From the NCBI GenBank assembly GCA_003049465.1, contig PYSS01000098.1, forward strand, positions 86,474 through 150,473: 64,000 nucleotides of DNA, written 5' to 3'. The translations under genes and the position numbers were made by a program. Below, piece by piece: positions 11,392 through 21,594 of the stretch. The DNA is from Magnaporthiopsis rhizophila. Taxonomy: Eukaryota > Ascomycota > Sordariomycetes > Magnaporthales > Magnaporthaceae. The stretch's first letter is position 1; each line of letters starts with the position of its first letter. Under the pieces are notes generated by a model, which saw only the letters and a program-made list of their open reading frames with translations, did no database searches and was not told the origin of the DNA.

Positions 11392-13129
11392 CTACTGCAC
11401 CTTCTTCCCGTTGGCAGCGCCGTTGGTGTGGCCGTTGACGGCGGGCGGCTTCTGCAGCAGCATCTTCCGCCTGTTCTCCTCCTGCTTCTCGGGCGGGATG
11501 GTCAGGGCGTTGATGCCGAGGTAGTCGCAAATGCTGGTGATGACCAGGTACGCCCAGCGCGAGTAGACGACGGCGGCGAACAGGAAATAGCCCCACAGGT
11601 ACGCCAGCTCGACGTCGGCCGAGACGGCGGCGAGCCCGAACCGGGGCAGGTTGCCCAGGACGGCGCCGCCGACCAGGGGCCACAGCATGACGGTCCAGTA
11701 AGGGAAGGGCTGGCGGGTCAGGTGGGCGAGGATCATCTTGGTGGTCATGCGGCCGAAGACGAAGGACATGGTGGAGCAGAAGAGCACAATGTGGTTGCCG
11801 CTGCGCAGGGTCGAGAAGGGCGAGTAGATCCAGGCGCCGATGGAGAGAGTGAAGACGGCCATGGGCGTCCACTCGAGGAACACGGGCGCCACGGGCTCTC
11901 CCCTCGAGCGGCGGGCCAGGGCGACGTGGTAGATGCAGAAGGGCACGTGGGTCAGCAGCAGGGAGCTGACGATGATGGCGATCCAGAAGTCGCGGATCGA
12001 GTAGTCGCCCAGCACGTCGGCGTAGCCAAACATGTTCTCGGCGCCCACCATGTCGACGAAGCGCTCGGTCCAGATGCCCGGGCCGTAGTAGCCCGAGATG
12101 ACCATGATGGAGCAGGCGATCAGGATGCCCTCGGTCGGGCCGTTGATGCGCCCGAGGTAGAGCGTGTGCGAGTGGTACGTCTCCCAGGTCGAGAAGAACA
12201 TGGGCAGGCAGGGGCAGAGCGCGGTGAAGACGCCCGACTTGGACACGCCGAGCCCCATGGCCGCCGTCTCGAGGAGGCTGCCGAGCGTGCAGTTGAGCGA
12301 GTCGATGCCGTGGTCGAAGAGCTCGCCCAGCCCGCTCGACATGCCCGTGCGCCTGGCCTGCTTGCCGTCGAGGTTGTCGAGCGTCTGGTACATGAACAGT
12401 CCGAAGGCGAAGCTGTAGTACAGCCATGACGGTCCCTGTGGGTTGGTTGCAACCGGCAACGGCCGAGGGGATGTGTCAGTCCACCAGCTTTCCTTTTGTG
12501 CCTGGTCCAGCATTTGTCTGTCGATGAGGAAGAGAAGACCAGGGAGTCGGCAATTCCTCGGTCGACTGTATACACGCGCACGCACGCGCAATGACGTACC
12601 GGTCCCTCAAGATCTGGCATAAAGTAGATCAGCAGCCCCACGTTGAAAAGAATGAAACCGAACCCTATCAGGGTCACCATATTGGGCGCGAGCCACATGG
12701 GCAGCAGTTCGACCGACGCATTCCACTAGATGGCCCAACCCGGAATCGTACCGTTAGCGACGGCGTCCTCTATCGTTTAATTATTTTTTTTCTCTCTCCA
12801 TCTTTGCTTCAGCTCGGACGACGCTGACGGTGGGAGCGCGCGGGACGGAGGGGAAGCAGAGGTAGGCGGGCGGGTCGGAATCGCGTACAAAAGGTTGCAT
12901 GATGTATTTGGAGATGGGCGACTTGTCGACGCTCGAGTACTTGTACGACTTGAGGTGTATAAGCGCATCGTCCGAGATGCACTCGGCAGCTGCCGTCTCT
13001 GCGGGGAGAGTGCGCAAGGGGCGCGCGCCGGGTCAGCCTGTCTGTCATTGCGCATTGCGCCGCTGTCCTCTATGATCACGCGGGTAGGGGGTGCTCGACC
13101 AGGAACTTACTGCTGTCTGTCGGAGCCAT
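11392..13129 (-). CDS. ept1: Ethanolamine/choline phosphotransferase (CDP-alcohol phosphotransferase)
   Basis: Integral ER/Golgi membrane enzyme of the Kennedy pathway, transferring phosphoethanolamine or phosphocholine from the CDP-alcohol to diacylglycerol. Exons: 13129-13111, 12998-12889, 12725-12600 and 12435-11392; about 432 aa, close to yeast Ept1/Cpt1 (about 390-410). The first coding exon has only 19 nt. The CDP-alcohol signature DxxDGxxARx8GxxxDxxxD is intact: Asp105, Asp108-Gly109, Ala112-Arg113, Gly122, Asp126 and Asp130. About eight to ten hydrophobic segments follow, ending in a short hydrophilic Lys/Asn/Gly tail. Upstream residues (LKSYKYSSVDKSPISKYI) match the conserved N-terminus of this family. 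Whether it prefers ethanolamine, choline or both cannot be read from sequence, so the symbol is provisional. Confidence 0.9.
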
Positions 13130-14842
13130 GATGGCGAGGAGATGCCGGCGAGGCGTCTGGATGATAGACTGGTCAGGCCGATGGGATGTTTGTTTGTTGG
13201 CTGCTTAGGTGGTGGAAAGGGCGGCGGCGGCCTGGACACAGAGAGATCTGCCCAGGGATCTGCGGGAGGCGAAGCTCTCACTGGTTCATGCGCCTAGCTG
13301 GGGTACACGGAACATGCTCCAAAACAACGGCAGGCGGCAGGCGGCAAGAGTTATAGGAGAAGGATACGAGGAGGTGGGCAGCAGAGCGCGCGCGCCGGCG
13401 GGTTGTGGGACCGTCTGGGACATGTGCGTTGGCGAAGGAGAAGGCTGCCGGGTGATTCACCGAGGGTTTTCCAAGCTTCACTTAGCAGACATCAAATAAA
13501 AGCCCTTTTTTTTTGGTCCTTTCCACACACCGCATTGGACGCCAGGCAGATGCACGCACCAAGATCCCCCTGCAGTTCCCACATGCAGGGGCCTTTTTTT
13601 TTTTCCCCTCTCGCCCTGCTCTATGTGTAGGCACACCTACAGAATGTCCAAATACAAGTATTTTGCGCGCCTGCTTCTCAACCCGTTCGGCACAGCCGAG
13701 CATTGAGGATATTGTTACCCACTTCGGCAGGGCTGGAGCTCTAAATGGTACCTCACAGGTGGGCTGCAGCTGCTCATGTGCTTGATGCCGACCGCGCTTC
13801 CGTCTTGGTGCTACCTCGTTAAGGCCCGCGAAATGGAAGGCCAAAAATGGAAGAGAGACATGCAATTGAGGAGGGAGGAGGGGCTGAAGCTTTGCCTGGC
13901 GCATTCATGGCCCCTGGTTCTGGTTCCCTACTTCGCCCATCTGATAATCTGTCCTGTTTGTTTCCTGCTGGCTGACGTAGGACGTGCGTGGGTGGACGGA
14001 AGAGCCGAGCAGGCAGACCAATGACCAAGGTGGCAGACATTTGTTCACTTCCAATCGGATTCATTGTCGTCCCGGAACTCCGTGCCGAAGCCGATGGAGG
14101 GCGGCGGGACAGGGATTCGGCAATTGACACGTGAAAATCGTTGAGCCGCTAGCCCGCAAAAATCCAAGGGTTCTTGATGGCTTCGCAGTCCACCAACGCA
14201 GAAGCGTCACAAATTTTACAAGGCACATGCCCGGGATGTGTGAATTTTGCGCCTCTCAACGTTCGTTCCGTCTGTCTCGCTGCATGTCAACGTGCAGCGG
14301 AGAAAATGGTCACGAGACGCCCTGCACACGAGACTGCGTCTTGTTGCGGTGAGTATTCGCTAGGACTGTCCCTAACGCATCGAGACATCATCTGCAGACA
14401 GTGGCGGCCCATCAACGGCCATGGCCTGGACTACAAGCGCAGAACCAATCGCTAGTATGCAGCCACATGATGCAAGATGAATCGTCGGGCGGCGTCGAGT
14501 CGACACTGCAGTAACCGTGGACCTTGAATGTTGGCATTGGGAAGATGCAAGACACCACCGTGGCGTCGGGAGACGTCGATATATATTAAGCGCTCAAATG
14601 CAAGACAGCTCAAGAACCAAGGAGAAGACGCCAACTCCGGAAAAGCAGATGCTCGAGATGCGTGCCATTAAAACTTGTCAATTTCCATTTTGCCCGGTCC
14701 TGCTCTTCCAACCCAGGACGGATGAACCCGTAATATCCGCCTGCTGACAATTGCCGCCTAAACACCAGGAGACTGTCCAGCAGCGCTGTCGAATCTTCCG
14801 GCCCTCCGACACCAACATCCATCCGTCTTCGCCCGCCCCAAC
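13130..14842. other. Intergenic region, no gene seen
   Basis: About 1.7 kb. The part near 13130-13300 should carry the promoter of the phosphotransferase gene. T-runs occur at about 13504-13514 and 13592-13603. ORFs in several frames are short, overlapping and unrecognisable. The stretch just before 14842 is probably the 3' UTR of the GPI-protein gene. Confidence 0.5.
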
Positions 14843-15604
14843 TTACAACAGAAGCGGGCCGATGAGCACACCAGTGATGGCGACAGCCAGAGACAGCGAG
14901 GCCTGCAGCGAGTTGGCGTAGCTGCCGGCCGGGCCGCCGCCGGCATTGCCAAATCCGGTCTCGATCTTGGGGACAGAGCTCGTCGTCGACGTGGCAGCGG
15001 CGCCGTTGCCGCCCGTGGTTGAGGCGGTGCCGTTGGCGCTGCCGGACTTGGGGCTCGAGGCGCCGCACTTGATGTTTTTGCGGCACGAGTCGGAGCACGC
15101 GTTGTTGGCAAGGCCGCAGTTGGTCACGCAGTTTTCCTGGTACTGCACACACTTGTAGTACGGAATGGTGAGGGAGTACTCGCTGTGGCAGAGGGAAGGA
15201 GGTGGCGTCAGTCAGATTGTCGTCTCCGTCTGGTGGTACCTCTAGGCACAAAAGGTGGCTCTACACTTACGTGAGGTTGGGCGAGGCGTTGTTTCCGCAG
15301 ACACACTCGTAGTTCAGCGTGGCCTGGATTCGTTTAACATGAGTGTTAGTCGGAACAGAATGCTTGTGACATCACACATTAGGTGTGAGCGTCGTCGTCG
15401 GCTTACAGCTTCACAGGTGTTCTTGATTGGCCAGCCAGAAGAAGGGGCCATGTCGAGGCAGATTGGGGGGCACTGGCTCTTCTGGTTTGTGCACCACGCG
15501 TTGCGAGTGCTCAGCGGGATGCTCGAGGCCTGAATGGGGTAGTCGGCCTGGACACCGACAACAATGGCGGCAGCCGCCAGAAGAGTTGATCTCAGGGAAA
15601 CCAT
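14843..15604 (-). CDS. GPI-anchored Cys-rich surface protein (DUF7707-type)
   Basis: Small secreted protein likely attached to the plasma membrane or wall. Exons: 15604-15407, 15323-15271 and 15182-14843; about 196 aa. A signal peptide (MVSLRSTLLAAAAIVVGVQA) is followed by a domain with 12 cysteines, including the pattern WCTNQKSQCPPIC, then YECVCGNNASPN, YYKCVQYQENCVTNCG and CSDSC. This layout is that of the fungal family annotated DUF7707. A Ser/Thr/Gly-rich linker leads to a hydrophobic C-terminus (SLAVAITGVLIGPLLL) preceded by small residues, the usual GPI-addition signal. An in-frame ATG 27 nt upstream would spoil the signal peptide, so 15604 is preferred. Function of the family is not established. 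Confidence 0.85.
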
Positions 15605-17939
15605 TGTGGATGTGTTGGTTTTGTGAGACAAAAAAAAAAATCGAAGGCGAATTAGAATCGGATCGAGATCAACGGCGAGGAATTAGGTATTACGTATGGA
15701 GGTAAGGTAGCGAGCAGTATCGAATGGCGGGATAACGGCGGAGGCGTGTACGTCCAGAAGAGAAGAGAGCCGTCGATAAAAGCGAATGGAATCGACAACG
15801 AAAAACGAATGTTATCCGACTGAGCCCTGGGGATGGAAACGGGAATGGATAACGGCGAAGGGAAGAGAAGGGAAAAGCAAAAAGACGCTACCTACTTGTA
15901 GGTATGGCCCGGGCCCTTGGGGACAGGGAAAAATAGGAGACCAGAAGAGGACATTGCGCAGCCGGGGGGGCAAAGACCCCATCCCATGTACCGTATAACC
16001 CTGTGGACATCCCCGTCGGGTGGCTCCACGATGCCATCGAGCAATTACCACACTGCCCGTTCTGGTCGCCCCGGCTGGGCTTGGCTGGTGCGGGTCGCTG
16101 GGCTGGCTTCGGATTAGCGTCTGCAGTTCCCAGTTTGCAGGGGTCCCCGGGGACCGCCACGCGCTGCAGCGCACATCCATGGCGGCCAATGGAGACGCCT
16201 CATTTCATGTTATTTCCACCCCGAAAGTGGGAACGCGCCGCCCGGCACTGTCTCTTTTTCTTTTTTGCGAAGCCTGCATGAGACCATTCGAAAGCCCAAA
16301 GCTCCGACGCGCGGCAACGACGTTGAGATGGCCCTCGATTAGCGACCTTTGAGTTGCTGCTGGATGGCGGGCAGTCTGGACTAGTTGATGGGCAGCTGTA
16401 GCTAGGTACCAGGTAGGTGGAGATTCTCCACGGTACAAAGGCAGGCTCTCCCACTGTTCCGCGGGAGCGCTACGAGAAGCCCGGCTCCGCGTCGTACTCT
16501 CCCGATGGATGCACAAGAGCGACGGGCTTTGTCTGTGGCTGTCCGCCCGCACCAACCGTGTGCTAGCACGGGAGCCCGGCACGCTCGCTTTCTTCTCGCT
16601 TCGAGGTGCCATTCGATGATCCATTGGATCATGGAAGTCCAACCCCGTGCCACCCGACTCGCAGCGTATGTAAATCCGGCTCAGCCTACTGTGCCGACCC
16701 AAGACTGGACCGGGCGCGACGCACGTATCGGCCTCGCTGACCACCCCGGTCTTTATTTGTCTCCTGCAGGCAACGAGAAAAAGAAAACAAAAATCTTGTC
16801 TCACTGCGTAGGCGGACTAAACTCAGTCCAGAACCATCATGGCGCTATTGAATAGCGGCAAAAACTTGGGAGGGTGTGGGGGAGACGGTCTGGACTGATG
16901 CAGGATGGCTCGTATTCTGCTCCTGCGCACATAACGCTCCGGGCTCCAACTCGTGATGGTATCCTCTTCCAAGGCGAGTCCGACTGCATTTCGCAACGTA
17001 TACGAACTTGTTTTTTTATGGATGGCCATTTTTGGACCGTTTGCCTGTGCCACCTGGTGAGACATGGAGGCGGGGGGGGGCTCGCTCAACTCGAGGTGCC
17101 TAAAACATGCAACCTTTCTTGGGCGCTGGGGAGCTAGCGTTGGATTCAATCACAAAAGAGGCTGTTGACCTGAGATGAATGAAACATATGGTGTGCACAG
17201 GCGATTTCGCGCCACTGGCCTGACTGATTCCGCACGCAGAATCAAGGTCTTGTTCTGTTTCTCGTGTGATGTCGTATATTGAAGACTTCCACACAAACCA
17301 AATCAAGGCTTTCCTGTCAGAGAATGACGGTACCTCAAGGCCCGGGTGTCAAAGAGGCTGCGGCTCTCCCGTCCTTGTCCCATCTTCCATCCCTCCCTTC
17401 CGTCCAACGACCATCGGATTGGTTTCCCCGACGGGAGGGTGCATCCACAGGACCCTTTCCAAGCTGAGTGAGCGCTTGGCGTTAGTGGGGGTGTACATAA
17501 AGAAGCCAAGCTGACAAGGGACTTGATCAAATTGAGCCTAATTGCGGCTGGCCCGGCGTCAAGACGTGTGGAAGCAGAAACCCCAGCCGTGTGGGAAGGC
17601 ACTTGGAGACGAGGGGATACCGAGATTTCACTGAGTGCACCTCCCTTAGGCTCAATGAAGAGCGGGGTGACGAAAACACGGGCGTCGGGTGCGAAAGACA
17701 TGACCTGAAGGAGCTAGATCGGATTGACGACGGCAGCAGCGAAGCGGGGAACTGCAAGGTGTCGTGTTGGGGCGTCAAGTCGTGTCCCTTGTCCGACCCG
17801 ACGGCGTTGATCGTCTCGCGACAATTGGTCGGCCCTCCTGCGCTCTTCGGGCAACCCCTCGGGCTCTGTCAGCCGCCTCCTGCACCAACACCAAATCCAC
17901 TGCCGCCACGCCAGGCAGGCCGCGTGTTTTTGTGCCCAC
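15605..17939. other. Long intergenic region, no gene seen
   Basis: About 2.3 kb between divergent genes. ORFs on both strands are overlapping and composition-driven; none shows a recognisable motif, signal peptide with downstream fold, or a consistent set of splice sites. The segments near 15610-15800 and 17700-17939 are expected to hold the two promoters. Confidence 0.5.
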
Positions 17940-19155
17940 ATGTTCAGAGACGCAGCGGCCCTCGGGGTCCTCTCGTGCATGCTGCTGCTGCCACATGTCT
18001 CTGCGTACAGCAAACTCTCCGACGCAAGCCTCAAAAACATCCCTGCCGCCGGTGCCGACTTCGACATCCACAAGGGCGCCCTCCTGGCCCCGATCCTCGT
18101 CCCCCGCGTGCCGGGCACCGCCGGGTCCGAGAAAGTGCAGGCTCACTTTGTCGACTTCTTCTCGCACCACCTCCCGGAGTGGTCCGTCACTTGGCACAAC
18201 TCCACTTCCAAGACCCCAGCGACCGGCGACCGAGATGTCCCGTTCCGTAACCTCATCTTCCGCCGCGACCCGCCCTGGGCCGCCGCCGGCGACGTGGCCC
18301 GGCTGACCCTGGTCGCCCACTACGACAGCCTGGTCGTCCCCGAGGGCTTCATCGGCGCCACCGACAGCGCCGCCCCCTGTGCCATCCTGATGCACGTCGC
18401 CCGCAGCATCGACGCGCCCCTGACCGAAAGGTGGGCCAAGATGATGGCGAGCGGCGACGCAGGCGGGGGGCTGGAGGAGGAAAAGGGCGTGCAGATCTTG
18501 CTGCTGGATGGCGAGGAGGCCTGGGTGTCCTGGACGGACATTGATTCTCTCTACGGCTCAAGGTACAGATCAAACTATCAGAGCCATCGCCAACTACCAT
18601 TCTTTCAGGAGCTAACCAACCCTTGTCTCGTCGCTGCGCAGAGCCCTCGCTGCCGAATGGGAAAACGAGATCTACCCGGCGTCATCCATACACCAGACTT
18701 CGATCAAGTCCATCAGCCTCTTCATGCTCCTGGACCTCCTCGGGGCCGCGAATCCCACGATCCCCTCGTACTTCAAGAATACACACTGGGCGTACCAGAA
18801 CCTCGCCGAGATCGAGAGCCGGATGCGCAAGCTGGATCTCCTGCAGAGCAGTCCGCCGAGCCCCTTCTTTCCCGAGGTCGAGAAGCGGTCGTATCATTTC
18901 GTCCCGGGCGGATACGTCCTCGACGATCACGTGCCCTTCATGAACCGCGGGGTTGACATCCTGCACGTCATCCCGACCCCGTTCCCGAGCGTGTGGCACA
19001 AGATGGAGGACGACGCCGAACACCTCGACGCGGCGGCGCTCCAGGACTGGGCCAAGCTCATCACCGCATTTGCGGCTGAGTGGATGGAGCTGGACGGGCT
19101 GTTTGTCAACCCAATAGATGTGAATTCCGAAAGGGAGCAGAAGGACGAGCTTTAG
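17940..19155 (+). CDS. Glutaminyl-peptide cyclotransferase (M28-type), ER-retained
   Basis: Zinc enzyme that converts N-terminal Gln (or Glu) of secreted peptides to pyroglutamate. Exons 17940-18562 and 18642-19155; about 378 aa. A signal peptide (AALGVLSCMLLLPHVSA) is followed by the M28-like cyclase fold. The residues expected for the metal and active site are in place: Asp142 (ATDSAAPC), Glu192-Glu193 (LLLDGEEA), Asp239 (MLLDLLGA) and His304 (LDDHVPF). The protein ends exactly in KDEL, a canonical ER-retrieval signal, so it is predicted to be a soluble lumenal ER/early-Golgi enzyme rather than secreted. A receptor for that signal is encoded at 53968-55195. The start is the first ATG of the signal peptide. 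Family assignment is strong; ER retention is inferred from the tetrapeptide. Confidence 0.9.
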
Positions 19156-19669
19156 AGCGCAGCCTTCCGAGCCTTGTAAATACCTAGCTACGGGGAGGGT
19201 GTGTAATTAGAGATAGAGTATATGGACTGGCTGGCGGTAGTATTCCCTGCGGGCACTGAGGATGCGCAGGGAGCGTTATCCTGTGCAGCTGACCAGCATG
19301 TATATGAGCTCTAAAATATAGAACGTTGATCGGCGCCTAAGAGTAGCATCGACGTCAATGCCCTGTTAATCCTCTGCTCGCACAATAACCTCGTCCTCAG
19401 CCTTGCAGATAGAATCAGCTGGTGACGGAATGGCTCCACGTGACCTCCATGCCGCCCATGCACGCAATTCACTGGCCAGGTCTCCACATCACGGCACCCC
19501 TGTGTGGGTCCAACCGCCGCCACGTAACAGCATGGAGCCGCAGCGTGGAGCTTCAACAGGTGTCCGGATCGCGAAGCTGTCTGGCATCGAGGAAGCTCTC
19601 CGTCCGCACAACCATTCACCCCCCGTCAATTGCAATTGACACCCCACAGAACCCAAGGAGAGAGCAAAG
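19156..19669 (+). other. Intergenic region upstream of swp1
   Basis: About 510 bases between two tandem plus-strand genes: cyclase 3' UTR, then the swp1 promoter and leader. No ORF or repeat of note. Confidence 0.5.
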
Positions 19670-20804
19670 ATGGTGCTGTTCAGATCTGCCGCCTCGGCTG
19701 TTGTGCTCCTGGCAGCTGGCGTCGCCCAAGCCGCCACGGCCTGGACGTTCGACGACGCCTCCGTCATCGTCACTGCGAAGAAGGGCGGGGAACCCGTCAA
19801 GGAGAAGTACGGCCAACTCCCTGGGGCCTGGCGGCTTTCGGAGCCTCTCGCTGACCCTGCTGGCATTATTGCCTCTTCTCTAGGCTGAGCGCAGCGTCGC
19901 CCCTCTCCAAGAGCCTGCACCTCGGCAGCGCCGACTCCCTCAAGATCGTCCTCACGGCCAAGGACAGCGGAAAGCCCAAGCGGCCGCACCAGGCATTTAT
20001 CCTCCTGCAGGAGCCCGAGACTGGTCTCGAGGCTCCGTTCCCATTTACCACCAGGGAGAGCGGCAAGGCTGTCGTCCAGATTGTGCGTCGTCCCCGATCC
20101 CCACCCGCCTCACAGACCCGACCCCCAGGCTAACACCAGCGGTGGCTCTTCGCGCAATCTCTCCGTACAGGCGCACAAGGACGTCCCCCTGCAGCTCCTC
20201 AAGTCAACCAAGCCAATCCGCGCGTCTATCGTCATCGGTTCCTTCGGCTCTGCCCAAGGCATCGTGGCCCCCGTCTTCGACGTCGAGCTCGCCCAGGACG
20301 CCGCGGCACCTCCCGCCGAGTCGGACGCGCCGGTCCGCTACGCCAAGAAGCCCGAGATCCACCACATCTTCCGTGCTGATCCCCGCTCGCCGCCCAAGAT
20401 CGTGTCTCTCGTCTTCGCCGCCGCCGTTGTGGCCACCGTGCCCGTCCTGCTCCTCAGCGTAAGTTGCCCCGCCCAGACTCCGGCTCAGTGTTGGTCTGTC
20501 GCACGCGCTGTTTTGGTTTGTCGGCTCTGTCTAACTGAACTCTCCTCTTCCTCTCGATTTCCAGTGGTCACTCCTCGGTGCCAACTTGAACCACCTGCCA
20601 AAAGCCTTCAACGCCGCGCCCATAGCGCACATGACCTTCTTCATCTCCATCCTCTCCATGGAGGGTGTTTTCTTATCCTACTACAGCGGTTGGTCCCTGT
20701 TCCGGGTCCTCCCGCTAATCCTCCTGGTTAGCGCCACGACCTTCCTCAGCGGGAAGACTGCCCTGGGTGAGGTTCAGGGCAGGCGGCTGGCTGGCGAGCG
20801 ATAA
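19670..20804 (+). CDS. swp1: Oligosaccharyltransferase subunit Swp1 / ribophorin II
   Basis: Delta subunit of the ER oligosaccharyltransferase that N-glycosylates nascent proteins. Exons: 19670-19806, 19884-20082, 20171-20458 and 20565-20804; about 287 aa, similar to yeast Swp1 (286). A signal peptide (MVLFRSAASAVVLLAAGVAQA) precedes a lumenal beta-rich region (AWTFDDASVIVTAKKGG; KRPHQAFILLQEPETGLEAPFP). Three hydrophobic segments follow: KIVSLVFAAAVVATVPVLLLS, a middle one around IAHMTFFISILSM, and WSLFRVLPLILLVSATTFL. It ends in a short basic tail. The first donor is GTACGG, inferred because it restores the reading EKLSAASPLSKSL expected for the family. It is tandem with the cyclase gene, also an ER-lumen protein. 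Confidence 0.88.
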
Positions 20805-21370
20805 TGATGACGCACCTGGCTTGCGGTAGCAGGGAGTTGAGAAAATGCGGGTTTGCCCCTAGATAGTATTTGCAAACATCTCACCAGTCCATACCAGCTT
20901 GAGAGGCCCCACCCCATTGTTCTGACGGCGCGGTTCCTGCCCCTACGGAACGGACGGAGGAGGGCAACCGAGCCTCGGAGGGGTGATTTACGGTCTGCGG
21001 ATGGGCGTGTCGGAAGAAGCTTACGGCTTGGGCACAGATTGACGTTTGGACGTGCTAGAGGAAAGCGAGAATTACAATATTGGTCATGACAGTACCGCGC
21101 CAGAGGCAAACAGGAAAAGGACGGAATACGCGCAGGTCGAATTGGGAACCCTGGAGACATTCAGTACAGGGGAGTGAGAAGAAAGCATAAGCAAAGGCAG
21201 GCTGGGAGGTAGGCGAAGCAGGCAGCTGAAGGCCAAGCAGCAGACTGCAAACCGCCAACAACCCAAGACTTGCGCCATCTGATGTCACGTTTGCTTGTCC
21301 AGATCCACAGCATGCGAGGAGGAGGGGTGCCTTTATATAGAACTTCTCCGGAGTTGCTTCCAACAAAGCA

Positions 21371-21447
21371 GATGGTCGAGTGACCTGGGAGATGGTAATC
21401 TGATTAATATCTTCAAAGGTCGCGGGTTCGAGTCCCGCAATGCGCGC
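21371..21447 (+). other. tRNA-like element with A and B boxes (not a normal tRNA)
   Basis: A box-like TGGTCGAGTGA begins at 21373, and GGTTCGAGTCC at 21425-21435 is an exact B-box consensus; their spacing of about 50 nt fits an internal Pol III promoter. The T arm folds (GCGGG/CCCGC around TTCGAGT). However, the 3' acceptor strand (AATGCGC) has no complement upstream and the anticodon stem is imperfect, so this is not a functional tRNA as read. It may be a decayed tRNA or the head of a tRNA-derived SINE-like element; the T tract at 21577 could act as a Pol III stop. Confidence 0.45.
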
Positions 21448-21576
21448 TACCCACGTCATAGTAGTTGACAGGGCTGGCACCACGTCCATGGCAAAATACT
21501 GTGATTTGGTATAATACGTTATGCCCCAGTGCCAGTGAACGACCGTGGGTGGGACTAGATCTGGGGGAATACCATC

Positions 21577-21594
21577 TTTTTTTTTTTTTTTTTT
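21577..21594 (+). repeat. T18 homopolymer
   Basis: Eighteen consecutive T residues about 140 nt downstream of the tRNA-like B box. Possible Pol III terminator or a retroposition tail of an element on the opposite strand; equally a plain homopolymer. Confidence 0.8.

Noticed and set aside
9510..13129. Secondary-metabolite cluster around the SDR
   Set aside because: Its neighbours are a PX protein and a phospholipid-synthesis enzyme; no PKS, NRPS, P450 or pathway transcription factor nearby.
17940..20804. Cyclase plus Swp1 as a functional gene cluster
   Set aside because: Both act in the ER but the 514-bp gap and unrelated functions fit ordinary neighbours.
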